Shown piece after piece: positions 18,888-28,805 of a DNA stretch of 64,000 nt. The first letter of the stretch is position 1. Each line of letters begins with the position of its first letter. Source of the DNA: Cohnella ginsengisoli (lineage in GTDB: Bacteria; Bacillota; Bacilli; Paenibacillales; Paenibacillaceae); the NCBI RefSeq assembly GCF_029525555.1, contig NZ_JAPDHZ010000006.1, positions 186,001 to 250,000 of the forward strand, in the 5' to 3' direction. A program made the translations under genes and the position numbers. Below the pieces are notes generated by a model. The model searched no databases. It was given only the letters and a program-made list of their open reading frames with translations, and was not told the DNA's origin.

Positions 18888-18904
18888 CCCGCCCGCAAGG
18901 CGGG
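18888..18904 (+). terminator. GC-rich hairpin after the SDR gene
   Basis: CCCGCC-CGCAA-GGCGGG lies 17 bases after the SDR stop. The T-run is poor, so termination is possible but weak. Confidence 0.45.
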
Positions 18905-19002
18905 ATGGTTCCTCGCACGCTTAACCGCTTGATCCGCCCTCCGGAACATGCTAGGCTCATAAGCAACGCAGAGACAGCAGAGACGAAGTGGAGGAATCGA
19001 CG

Positions 19003-20175
19003 ATGACGGACACCTTTGCGAGGACGGCGGCCGAGCGGGAGCGTCTCGCGCTGATCGGAGAGATGGCGGATTCGTTCAAGCCGCTGGCCCAGGCGGTCGA
19101 CGAGGAAGGCGGGTTCGCCTTCGAATCGGCAGAGAAGCTGAGAGCGTCGGGCTATACGACCTGGGCGGTACCGGCGGAATATGGCGGCGCAGGCATGTCG
19201 GTCTACGAGCTTGTCCTCTATCAGGAGCGGATCGCCATGGGGGACCCGGCGCTGGCGCTGGCGATCGGCTGGCATATGGGCACGGTGGCCGATCTGTCGG
19301 CAAAGAAGACGTGGAGCGAGGACAAGCTGGCGCCGTTCCTGCGGGCGGTCGCGGCGGGCAAGCTCATGAATCGCGCGGCGACGGAAAAAGGAACGGGCAG
19401 CCCGACGCGGGGAGGCAAAATGCAGACGACGGCCGAGCCACATGGAGACGGGTACGTCGTACGGGGACGCAAGACGTTCACGTCGCTCGCCCCGGTGCTG
19501 GACCTCGTCGTCGTTAACACGACCCTGATCGAAGGGGATTCGGAAGGACCGGCGGACTTCCTGATCCCGATGGACGCGCCGGGCGTCTCCGTCGATCCGG
19601 TCTGGAACATGATGGGCATGCGCGGCACGGGCAGCCACGATCTCGTGCTGGACGACGTCGTCCTGCCCGCCGAAGCGCTCGTCTACCGTGCGGCCGCAGG
19701 CAAGCGCGCGGGGCAGGCCAATCCGCACCTGCTCCATGTGCCCGCCTGCTACCTCGGGGCCGCGCGCGCCGCGCGCGAAGAGGCGCTGGCCTTCGCGGCC
19801 TCGTATCAGCCCAATACGCTCGACCGGCCGATCATCCATCTGCCGCATATCGGCACGCTGATCGGCGAGATCGACGTCGAGCTGGCGGCCGCGCGGCACT
19901 TCATGTACGGCGTCGCCGCTCGATGGGAGCGTCCGGCCGAGGACGAGACCGCCGGCATCGCCGAGCTCGGCGCGGTCAAGGTCGTCGCGATCCGCACCGC
20001 GCTCTCCGTCGCCGACAAGGCGCTTCGCATCGCCGGCGCGCACGGGCTGGCCCAGACGCATCCGCTGCAGCGGCTTTTCCGCGACATCCGGTTCGGCCTG
20101 TCCAATCCGCCCATGGAGGATTCGGTGCTGCGCTTGTATCATCAGCAGGCGCTGCGGGAGACGGGACAGGCGTAA
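19003..20175 (+). CDS. acyl-CoA dehydrogenase-like flavoprotein
   Basis: 390 residues from ATG 19003, preceded by GTGGAGGAATCGACG. The N-terminal helical domain contains WAVPAEYGGAGMSVYELVLY, the family motif. The middle beta domain has NRAATEKGTGSPTRG and GRKTFTSLAPVLDLVVV. The region MMGMRGTGSHDLVLDDVVLP is the substrate-domain signature, and the C-terminal helices include ALRIAGAHGLAQTHPLQRLFRD with the flavin-contacting region. The sequence is closer to the DszC/SfnB-like monooxygenase branch than to fatty-acid beta-oxidation enzymes, and no other acyl-CoA genes are nearby. The substrate is unknown. Confidence 0.88.
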   Translation: MTDTFARTAAERERLALIGEMADSFKPLAQAVDEEGGFAFESAEKLRASGYTTWAVPAEYGGAGMSVYELVLYQERIAMGDPALALAIGWHMGTVADLSAKKTWSEDKLAPFLRAVAAGKLMNRAATEKGTGSPTRGGKMQTTAEPHGDGYVVRGRKTFTSLAPVLDLVVVNTTLIEGDSEGPADFLIPMDAPGVSVDPVWNMMGMRGTGSHDLVLDDVVLPAEALVYRAAAGKRAGQANPHLLHVPACYLGAARAAREEALAFAASYQPNTLDRPIIHLPHIGTLIGEIDVELAAARHFMYGVAARWERPAEDETAGIAELGAVKVVAIRTALSVADKALRIAGAHGLAQTHPLQRLFRDIRFGLSNPPMEDSVLRLYHQQALRETGQA

Positions 20176-20227
20176 GGATCGCGTTGCAATGGGAGACGGA
20201 CAGGTAGAGGGCGGCAAAGCGAGAGGA

Positions 20228-20430
20228 ATAGCGATATGGCGCATCATTATCGGCTCGGGATGAGGTTTTGGTGGCGAGATAGCGATATCGCGAATCTTTA
20301 ATTGCTCCCGAGAGGGTGAGTGCGGAGAGATAAGGATATGACACATCGTTACTTGCTCTGGATGGGGCATTTGCGGCGGGATAGCGATGTAACACATCGT
20401 TATTGGCCTCGGGCCGTCCGCGCTAAGCAA
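20228..20430. repeat. four tandem 51-bp units, each with a palindromic core
   Basis: Units start at 20228, 20279, 20330 and 20381, exactly 51 bases apart. Each begins ATAGCGATATG or a near variant and continues CATCGTTA, then a G-rich tail. The fourth core, ATAGCGATGTAACACATCGT, is an inverted repeat (ATAGCGATGT / ACATCGTTAT). It lies between the stop of the flavoprotein gene and the hprK terminator. A minus-strand frame is open across it with a 17-residue periodicity, but there is no RBS or family support, so I call it a non-coding intergenic repeat. Confidence 0.8.
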
Positions 20431-20467
20431 AAAGGGATGAAGCAGGTTTGCCTGTCTCATCCCTTTT
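20429..20467 (-). terminator. Rho-independent terminator of hprK
   Basis: AAAAGGGATGA (20430-20440) and TCATCCCTTTT (20457-20467) form an 11-bp stem. On the minus strand it ends CATCCCTTTTTGCTT, directly after the hprK stop at 20474. Confidence 0.85.
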
Positions 20468-20473
20468 CCTGTC

Positions 20474-21388
20474 TTACTGCATGCTGCTCTGGATTCGCTG
20501 CATGAACTCCTCCGCGGCGCTGTAGCCGAGCTGCTTGAGGTACCAGTTGTTCGCGGCAGCCTCGATGAGACCGGCGACGTCGCGTCCCGGCTGCAGCTGG
20601 ATCTCGATGTACGGAATCTGCACGCCCAGGTAGTCGGAGAACTTCGGCTCCAGCTCCAGCGCGTTGCTGAGCTCGCCGTCCCGCCAGGCCGCGAGCTCGA
20701 TGTCGAGCACGATGCGCGTCTCGTCCTGGAACGCCCGGCGGCCGTACTGCCGCACGACGTTGATCAGGCCGACGCTGCGCAGCGCGAGGAACTCGCGTGT
20801 CGTCTCGTTGTGCGAGCCGAGCAGCAACGACGGGCCGAGCTTCTTGAGGACGACGATGTCGTCCGCCACGAGCCGGTGGCCCCTGCGGATGAGCGTGTGC
20901 GCCGTTTCGCTTTTGCCGATGCCAGACTTGCCCCGCAGCAGCACGCCGATGCCCGACACGTTCACGCAGACGCCGTGGATCGATTGCTCCGGCGCGAGCG
21001 CCTTGACCAGGTAGCTATCCAGCTTCGCGATGAACTCGGTCGTCGGATCGCCCGTCCGCAGCAGCGGGATGCCCTCTTCGTCGCAGAACTTTTTTAGATA
21101 AGGAAACTCCTGCTGGCCAGCGGTCACGATGAAGCAAGGCGGGTGGTACTTGACGATGTTGCCGATATGAAGCAAGCGTTCTTCGACGCTGAGCTGCAGC
21201 AAATACGTAATCTCCTTGCGGCCGAGCACCTGCACGCGCTCCATCGGGAAAAACTCGAAGTAGCCGACGAACTCCAGGCCCGGACGATGCGCCCGCGAGC
21301 GCGAGATCTGCCGGTCCAGGCGCCCGGCGCCCGCCAGCACCTCCAGCTTGAATTGATCCGCGAGACTCTGTACGGTGATGGACTTCAC
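20474..21388 (-). CDS. hprK: HPr kinase/phosphorylase
   Basis: 304 residues from GTG 21388, chosen because AAAGGAGG lies just upstream. The N-terminal domain contains VQVLGRKEITYLLQL. The kinase domain has Walker A GKSGIGKSE, the ADDIV motif and the HprK signature-like segment GLINVVRQYGRRAFQDE. It phosphorylates HPr on Ser46 and reverses this, controlling CcpA-dependent catabolite repression. In Bacillus-type genomes hprK is usually followed by lgt; here it stands alone before its own terminator, and a divergence in the signature (RQYGRRAFQDE instead of RLYGAGAVKDE) suggests a paralogue. Even so the active-site motifs are present. Confidence 0.88.
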   Translation of the reverse strand: MKSITVQSLADQFKLEVLAGAGRLDRQISRSRAHRPGLEFVGYFEFFPMERVQVLGRKEITYLLQLSVEERLLHIGNIVKYHPPCFIVTAGQQEFPYLKKFCDEEGIPLLRTGDPTTEFIAKLDSYLVKALAPEQSIHGVCVNVSGIGVLLRGKSGIGKSETAHTLIRRGHRLVADDIVVLKKLGPSLLLGSHNETTREFLALRSVGLINVVRQYGRRAFQDETRIVLDIELAAWRDGELSNALELEPKFSDYLGVQIPYIEIQLQPGRDVAGLIEAAANNWYLKQLGYSAAEEFMQRIQSSMQ

Positions 21389-21637
21389 GCGGCAACCTCC
21401 TTTGAATGCGTCGTATATCATACTCTACCCGATGTATTCCCCGGCGGGAAGGGTTATTCCTGCGAAATGCCGCCAGAGCGCGGACTTCTATCGAATTGAA
21501 CTCTCTTTTACCTCTCCTCTTCATTTGTTGTCCCGACAATATAAGGTTCAGAAAGACGCAATAGAAAGCAAGGTAGACTCTAGTTATTCCAAAATGTAAA
21601 TTAGTACGTGTTTTACTTAAAATTTACATGGACCCCA

Positions 21638-21666
21638 TTTACCAATTAATAGAGCCGTCATATAAT
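21638..21666 (+). promoter_or_regulatory. candidate promoter of the toxin gene
   Basis: TTTACC (21638-21643), a 17-bp spacer and TATAAT (21661-21666) lie in the AT-rich leader 93 bp upstream of ATG 21759. The rest of the 370-bp gap from hprK (21389-21758) shows no gene; it marks the base-composition shift into the AT-rich island. Confidence 0.5.
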
Positions 21667-21758
21667 ATGCCTGATTCTATAATTATCCAAATTTCCGGGA
21701 AAGGAGAATATCAGTTATTAATTTCTAATATTAACAAAAGGGCGGGGTATTTCCGATT

Positions 21759-24700
21759 ATGAAAAGCTATCCGAGAAAATTAAAAAGAAACGTTACAGCA
21801 TTATTATTATTTGTGATCTTAATTTCTTCCTTTAACTTAGATGCGCTCGCTGCTTCTTTACCAGACTCAAACTCTGACACTGACTCAGTAATTTCGGTAC
21901 AAGACAGTGTTTATCAACCGGATGTTAGTGTTGAAGACTCGGTATATGGGGATGACAACCCACTACTCCCTAAAAAATCATACCTCATTAAATTAAAAAA
22001 AGAACAAAAACCAAAATACTTTTATTAGCAAACGTAAACTGACGAAACGTCAAACCAAAAACTCAAAATATACAAATTCAATCCAGGTCGAACTTAATGA
22101 GCTAGAGTTAAAAGCATTTCTTTAGATACAGACGTAGAGTTGATTGAGCCGGACTCAACAGTCACGACCCTTTCCATTGGAAAGCCTGAGAAAAATAATT
22201 CTTCAGTCAAAAAAGTCAAAAAGACAGATGATACTGTTCCATGGGGTATTCACGCCATTGGCGCAGATCTCATTAAAAACTATGGTAAATCGATTAAAGT
22301 TGGCGTACTAGACACCGGTATTTCCGCGCATCCAGATTTGAATATTAAAGGGGGCGTTTCCTTCGTACCAAGCTCGGCAACCTATAGCGATGATAATGGC
22401 CATGGTACACACGTTGCCGGCACCATTGCTGCGCTTGATAACAAACAAGGAGTTGTTGGCGCGGCTCCAAAAGCAGATTTATATGCCATTAAAGTGCTTG
22501 ATAGCAATGGAAATGGCACTTACAGCCAAGTGATTCAAGGCATTGAGTGGGCAATCGACAATAATATAGAGATTATCAATATGAGTTTTGGCGGGCCCGA
22601 ACAGAGTGAAACGCTCCATGAGGCCATCGCACAGGCTACCTCACATGGTATCTTAGTAATTGCTGCTGCAGGGAACACGGGATATGGAGAAGAAACAGAA
22701 CTTTTCCCTGCAAGATATAACGAGGTTGTTTCTGTCGGAGCTGTCACAAAAAGTTTCCGACGTTCCAGCTATTCGAGCACGGGAGCAGAACTTGATATTG
22801 TAGCCCCTGGCACTGATATACTCTCCACTGCGTATGACCAAGGATATGCGACGCTATCCGGCACTTCTATGGCAGCTCCCCATGTGACCGGTGCTGCTGC
22901 AGCGCTATGGTCTAAAAACAAAAAGTGGACAGCGGAACAAATAAAAGCCAAGTTATTTGAAACAGCTACCCCCGAGGGGGATGTAAAAGAGTATGGACAT
23001 GGTATGCTCAACCTCGCCAGGGCGCTTGGGGAGATTGACGGACCAATACCCCCTATCGAAGAAGTTTCTGATTTCGACGTCAACCAATGGGATAGACGTG
23101 TTTTGTCATACGACCAGGATCTCTCCGCTCTGCTTCAGAGCGCACAGACAATGGGCTACAAAGACTTGGCAAGTCGTATTGATGAAACGTTAAACCAACT
23201 CAGAGCACGTAATTTAGCCCTGCATGCGCTGCCTTCGGATTTTTCTGAAAGCTATTCTAAAGAAGAATCCGTTCAGCAGGCATACGATGTAAATGAATAC
23301 TTCCGGCTTAGCAGCGAATCTTTTAATGCGTTAGAATCCGAATACCAGAATGCCTTGCAGCAATATGCAAACATACTGGAGCATCCTACTACGGAAACTG
23401 CGGGATTAGCCATAAGCTCTGAGGGTGTAATTGGTCAAGGAACCATCGCGACCAAAAATCAAGTTGTCAGTTTTCCTGAGACTCTCGACAATAGTTATAA
23501 CAGAAGCATTGCTGTAAACATCCCTTATTTAACATCAGTTAACAGCATTACCTCCAATAACGGAACAGCCACTTACACCATTTCAGGAACGACTGTAACT
23601 GTCACGGCGGGGGGGAGGCAACCCAACTAGAACTGCGTATAACCCCTATAAGTACGCTAAACCTGCCTCCATACAAGTATATCGCGATACGATTGCAGAA
23701 TTTCCGAATACTTGGTCAGTGACAGATGGGGACTATGCCGGCGCTATTCCGAAATCCGGGAGTCCTTACCCATATGAAGGGGAGTACACTTCAGCTGATA
23801 CAAAGGACATAACTGTGTCATACTGGGGAAGTGCTAATACAACTTTCCCAACCTATCAATTATATAATCAAGCTGGATACAGTGGCGCATTATATCTGAC
23901 TGGCAGCAAGTATCAATTGACACAGACACAAACGGGATTCAGGGATAGCTCGTATAACGGCGGGTTTGCATCTTATATTACGTTTGATGATGGAGCCTAC
24001 TCTGGAGCATTATATACGACCGGGAGCCCCTATGTTATAAGCGGTTCTTATACGCCGGCTTCGTCTGAATACTTTACTGGCTCTTGCAATAACACTATTG
24101 TAAATACTTATCGTTATGGCGTGCTGCAAAACACGACTTCGGGGTCGTGTCCATCTAGCTACTATATCAATTCCAATGGATATGTCGGATATATTCCTAA
24201 TACGGGAACTGTCCTGACCTCTAATTCTGGTACTTGTCCTACGACGGCTGCCAGCTGCACCCAAACTAAAGTTTATACTGCTTCATATGGCGGAACGCTG
24301 AGCAAATCTGCCGTTGACACCCGAACCTGGAGGCAAGACTACCGGGGCACAGTAACTAGCTATCTCTACTATCAAAACTACCGCGGTACCGTTACCCGTC
24401 CGGAATCGGATACGCGCAAATGGGTGCAATCCTATGCGGGCAACATTTATAAAGCAGGGACTGATAATTTCTATTCATATTCAGTTACGCTGAATGTCAC
24501 CACAAATACGCCGGATACGACTCCACCGTCCGCGCCGATCAATCTATTTGCATCAAACATTACAGCATCCTCGGTTAATCTGTCTTGGAGCGCGTCCACG
24601 GATGATGTGGCGGTTAGTGGGTATACAATTTATTTAAATGGATCCATTAACAGATCCGTCACGGGGACGAGCGCCCAGATTACCAACTTGGTGCCAGGAA

Positions 24701-27700
24701 CCACATACCAGATTTACATTAGAGCCTATGACAGTTCATCTAACTATTCAGGAAACAGCCAGATTGTCTCTCTCACTACACTTAACGCTGATAATTCAAA
24801 TGCACCAATTCTGAGCCTAAATAGTACAGTTGATGTGGATCTGCCAGCCGGCATTTACAACGTTTATCGATTTATTCCTGCTTCATCTGGAGCCTTCCGG
24901 ATTACTACGGGCCCATATGGCGGGACTGGAGCCAGCAATGATACTTATCTTGAGATTTATTCAGATTCGGCTTTAACAAACCGACTTGCCTATAATGACG
25001 ATTCAAACAGCACGCTATTTTCGGCAATTTCAATAAACTTAAATGGAGGCACGACATATTACGTTAAATTAAGACATTATAGCGTTAATACAGGTGTTCA
25101 TGCTCGTCTTAAAGTTGCTCAAGAAATATCCTATGAGACCTTATTATTAGATTTACCAGTAGACACGGATATTGCCGCATCCATGTTTAAAGGCTTCAAA
25201 TTCACGCCGCAAGTGACGGGGTCTTATAAGATATACACCACTTACTACGGCGGAACCAACACGGGCTCTTCTAACGATACCTACCTTCATCTGTACAGCG
25301 ATTCCGATATGACGAACCAGTTGGCTGCAAATGATGATATTGCCGGGGGCAACACCCTGTTTTCTCAGATTGTATATACTATGAACGCAGGCACGACGTA
25401 CTACATCAAATTGCGTCACTACAATACGACGACCGCAGTGCATGCAAGAATTGGCGTCGCGTCTACCATTACTTCATTTGTACCGTTGGATCTATCTGGG
25501 AATGCGACTAAAAGTGTTAGCAAGCCAGCCGGGGCGAGCGAATACTTTTCATTTTCTGCACCGTCATCTGGCAAGTATCGCTTCTTTACATCGCCATACC
25601 AAGGGGGAAGCGCAGACAATGATACGATTTTGACCTTGTTCAAGGATCAAAATCTGTCTATTCCGCTTGCAACAAATAATGATATCGCCGACAACCCTTA
25701 TGGCGCACACTTCTCGAAGATTGAGTACAATCTCGTAGGAGGAACCGTATATTATGTTCAGTTACAACCGGGTTCCTCGTCTCTAAGTCTTGCAACTGAC
25801 GTAACTGTCGAACAGGATTCGGATGCAGAACAGGCCCTGGCTGCTCCGGTAGGATGGGAGCAGATCTATACCAATACGTTAAGCTCGAAGTTTGATGTGG
25901 ACTTCTATCGGATTGATGTATCCGAACCTACTGATATTCATCTTAACGTGACTGCCAATAAAATTACGCTTTTGGATAGTTCGGGCAACATTAACGGCAT
26001 CTTTTTGCCTGATAACATGGATAGCTTCACGTTGCCAACCGCTGGTGTCTATTATGCCAAGGTTGAATATTATGATGATGGAACGGCCGGGGCTAGCGCG
26101 GCTGGCGTAGGAACCCAAGCTATTCAAAGCTATGCACTTTCCAGCAAGAAGTCCGGTGTGTTGTATGGCTCCGATAGTACGACAACTCAAGCCAGTTACA
26201 ATTATATGGATGGAACTAACGCGGCTAATTACGCCAATATTTATTATTCCTACTGGGATCCACACGACTCGACGCTGGTTCAAGTTTATACCCAATATGG
26301 AGTTTTGGTGTATGAGGAGACGCTGGGGTATCGCTCTGGAAAGGTTATCGGATCAGGCGGTTACCCAGTCCCATCGACTTACAATTGGAGTTGGAGGGGC
26401 AACCTTAATCGCAATACTAGCCTCGCTTACGAGTATGATACAGACGGTGATTCTTATCCTGACAAGTTGCTGGCGCCTACTGGTATTTATTATGTAAAAA
26501 TTGCTCCTACCGACTCGCCTGGTAGCAAGCATCCGACCATACAAAGTTTGTCGGTCGTAAATGAATCTAATTACTTAACCAAGCTGATCCCAGCACCGCC
26601 GACAAAGCTGAAAAATGGCGCTACAATTACTTCTCAAAACAAAAGCAAATGTGCCGAGATTTGTGGGAAATACTTTGTCAAGTATGTTTGGGATCGCACC
26701 GAAGGTACTGGGCAAGCGTTACAATACGATACTTGGTATAGTTCGATATACGGACTTAACGGTTTACAAAAATTCTGGAGAGTAACGGGCGACTTTATTT
26801 ACAATCCAAACAAGTCGACAATGGATAATTTACAGCAATTAATTGACTTGGGCGGCATGATACCTGTCTTCGGCATTGCAGCTGATGGATTGAGCACCGT
26901 CATGTATTTAGCTAAAGGCGATGAAATCAGCGCAGGTATTTCTGCTATTGCAATGATTCCATTTTATGGCGATGGCATTATGGGGGCTAAGCTTTTCCGA
27001 AGAGCATATGCCGATAATCCTTGCTTCTGCTTTGCTGCCGGTACTCCGGTTAAAACGTCTCTTGGTGAAAAACCGATCGAGAGTGTACAGATCGGAGATC
27101 TTGTACTTTCCAAGAACGACCAAACCGGCGAGCAATCCTACAAACCAGTAGAAGCGATCTTCGCTCGAGAAGCAGAGGAAACATGGAACATTTATGCCGG
27201 CGGGGAAAAGCTGACAACGACCGATCGTCATCCATTCTGGGTGGAGGATCGCGGTTGGGTGTTGGCAAGTGATCTGAAAGTGGGAGATCTGCTAGAGAAC
27301 GCATTGGGCAATCCAGTACCGATTGATCGGGTTGAGATTGTACAGCAGCATATTAAGCTGTACAATTTTACCGTACAGGATTTTCATACTTATTACGTGT
27401 CCAGTTTGGGCATCTGGACTCATAATGCAATATGTCTTACCGCTGCTGACTATAATGTAAAGAATATTAGCCAGTATGATAAAAGATTAACTTCTGTTAC
27501 CACGGGAAATATATTAGCCGCAGAGATGAAAAAGGCTGGCTTTGATATGCCTGATTATCTAGACAATAATATTAAGGGGTGGTCCGCACACCACATAATT
27601 GCCAAAACAGCAGGTAATAATCCCTTTATTGCTGAAGCACAAGCTATCTTAGGCACTCATGGGATTGATATTAACTCAGCTGCTAACGGAGTCTGGTTAC

Positions 27701-27900
27701 CTAGAAAAACAGGCGTGCCTGAAGTAGAGGTTAATGGAGTTTATGTTTCTACACATAATGGCTACCATAATGGGGACTACTTTGAAGAGGTTGCAACTCG
27801 GTTACGTGCTGTAAAAACTGATTACAATAAAGTATTGGGTGTAATAGAGGATATAAGAGAAGAATTACTAACAGGCGTCCTAAAGTTAGGAAATGTATAA
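21759..27900 (+). CDS. secreted polymorphic toxin: S8 subtilase - FN3/PPC repeats - HINT - AHH nuclease (three frame breaks)
   Basis: After repair (A7 21995-22001, T-run near 22121, G7 23609-23615) this is one protein of about 2,046 residues. A signal peptide is at 1-32. The subtilase triad is Asp about 185 (VGVLDTGISAHPDL), His about 215 (DDNGHGTHVAGT) and Ser about 370 (LSGTSMAAPHVTG). Short aromatic Y-x-G repeats follow, then one FN3 domain (24510-24780), three bacterial pre-peptidase-like beta domains with NDTYL/YYVKLRHY motifs (24820-25820) and an FlgD-like domain. Next come a hydrophobic pre-toxin segment, a HINT autoprocessing domain (CFAAGTPV to THNA, 27028-27425) and a C-terminal AHH nuclease domain (SAHHIIAKTAG, NGVWLP, HNGYHN). 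AT-rich codon use contrasts with all neighbours, indicating transfer. Immunity gene follows after 18 bases. Confidence 0.85.
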
Positions 27901-27918
27901 TGGAAACGAGGAGTATAT

Positions 27919-28756
27919 GTGAGAGTTTATCAATTAAGCTCCGATAATCAAGACCAATTATATTACGATGATATGGAGCATAATTACCCTATTTACTTTG
28001 AGAATCAGTTTAATGGCGTGCCCGTTGAACGTTGGGGGGGATCTTAAATTCTACTCCAATAAAGGTCTAGATCTAGATATGATCGCTTTATCAGCTGGAA
28101 CTCTGGCGCTCAGTAGAAAAGCTATAGTGGCAACTCAGGATTTACTTGCTGATAAAGTTGAGACTCTTCCGCTTGAACATGACTCTTTGGAACTATTCGC
28201 TATCAACGTCTTAAATATTATTCCGGCGCTTGACAGGAGTCGATCCGAACTGAAGTTATGGCCTGACGGAGGGATAAGAAAGATCACTCAGTATGCCTTT
28301 TCACAAGAAACCATAAAAGATGCTGCGATCTTTAAGCTCCCTGAATTTATAACAACTTACACCTTCGTTACCGACGTTTTTCGCGAACGCGTTCTTCAGC
28401 ACAACCTGACTGGCTTCAGATTCATCGAGCTGTGGGATTCGGAAGCAAATCCCGCAGCCAAAGAGATGCAGCGTCAGCGCTACTTGGAGCGACTCGCCGA
28501 GATCGAGCGGACCAAGGGGCCAGAGTATAGCTTCGCTGAGGTCACCGAACGAATGAGCAAGGAAAACAAGGCTGCCGTCAGCGGCAAGCAGAAGCTTCAG
28601 TTAGACGAGAACGACTCCTTGCTGATCGGAGACCTGATGGAGGATACGTTGACTTACGCATGGATGGATCCCATTTATATCCCGCCAATATTTTTGGATA
28701 TGAAGTGGCATCTCGTAGAGAAGGAACCGGAATTAAAGCTTGGCAGGCAGAAGTAA
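27919..28756 (+). CDS. Imm11-like immunity protein, frame broken at G7 28034-28040
   Basis: Start GTG 27919 follows GAGGAG; the ATG at 27916 meets a stop at once. Removing one G from the seven-G run joins VPVERWG to DLKFYSNKG and gives 278 residues. The pattern LSRKAIVATQDLL, LPLEHDSLELFAINVLNIIP, AIFKLPE, FVTDVFRERV and LTGFRFIELWDS matches the Imm11 (DUF1629) immunity family as I know it. The C-terminal tail of about 90 residues is an extension. Its position directly behind the toxin and the same AT-rich start support neutralisation of the AHH nuclease in producer cells. No signal peptide, so cytosolic. Confidence 0.75.
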
Positions 28757-28763
28757 ATGTTGT

Positions 28764-28795
28764 GCCCCGTTACGGGCTTCGTAACGGGGCTTTTT
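28764..28795 (+). terminator. Rho-independent terminator of the toxin/immunity operon
   Basis: GCCCCGTTAC-GGGCTTC-GTAACGGGGC followed by TTTTT. It ends about 10 bases before the group II intron 5' end, a typical insertion context for class C introns. Confidence 0.9.
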
Positions 28796-28805
28796 ATATA
28801 TCAGC

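Noticed and set aside
20228..20430. CRISPR array
   Set aside because: Period is fixed but units have no distinct spacers, and there are only four.
20176..20460. Minus-strand open frame with a 17-residue repeat across the 51-bp units
   Set aside because: It runs antisense through the flavoprotein gene, has no RBS, and the periodicity is explained by the DNA repeat.
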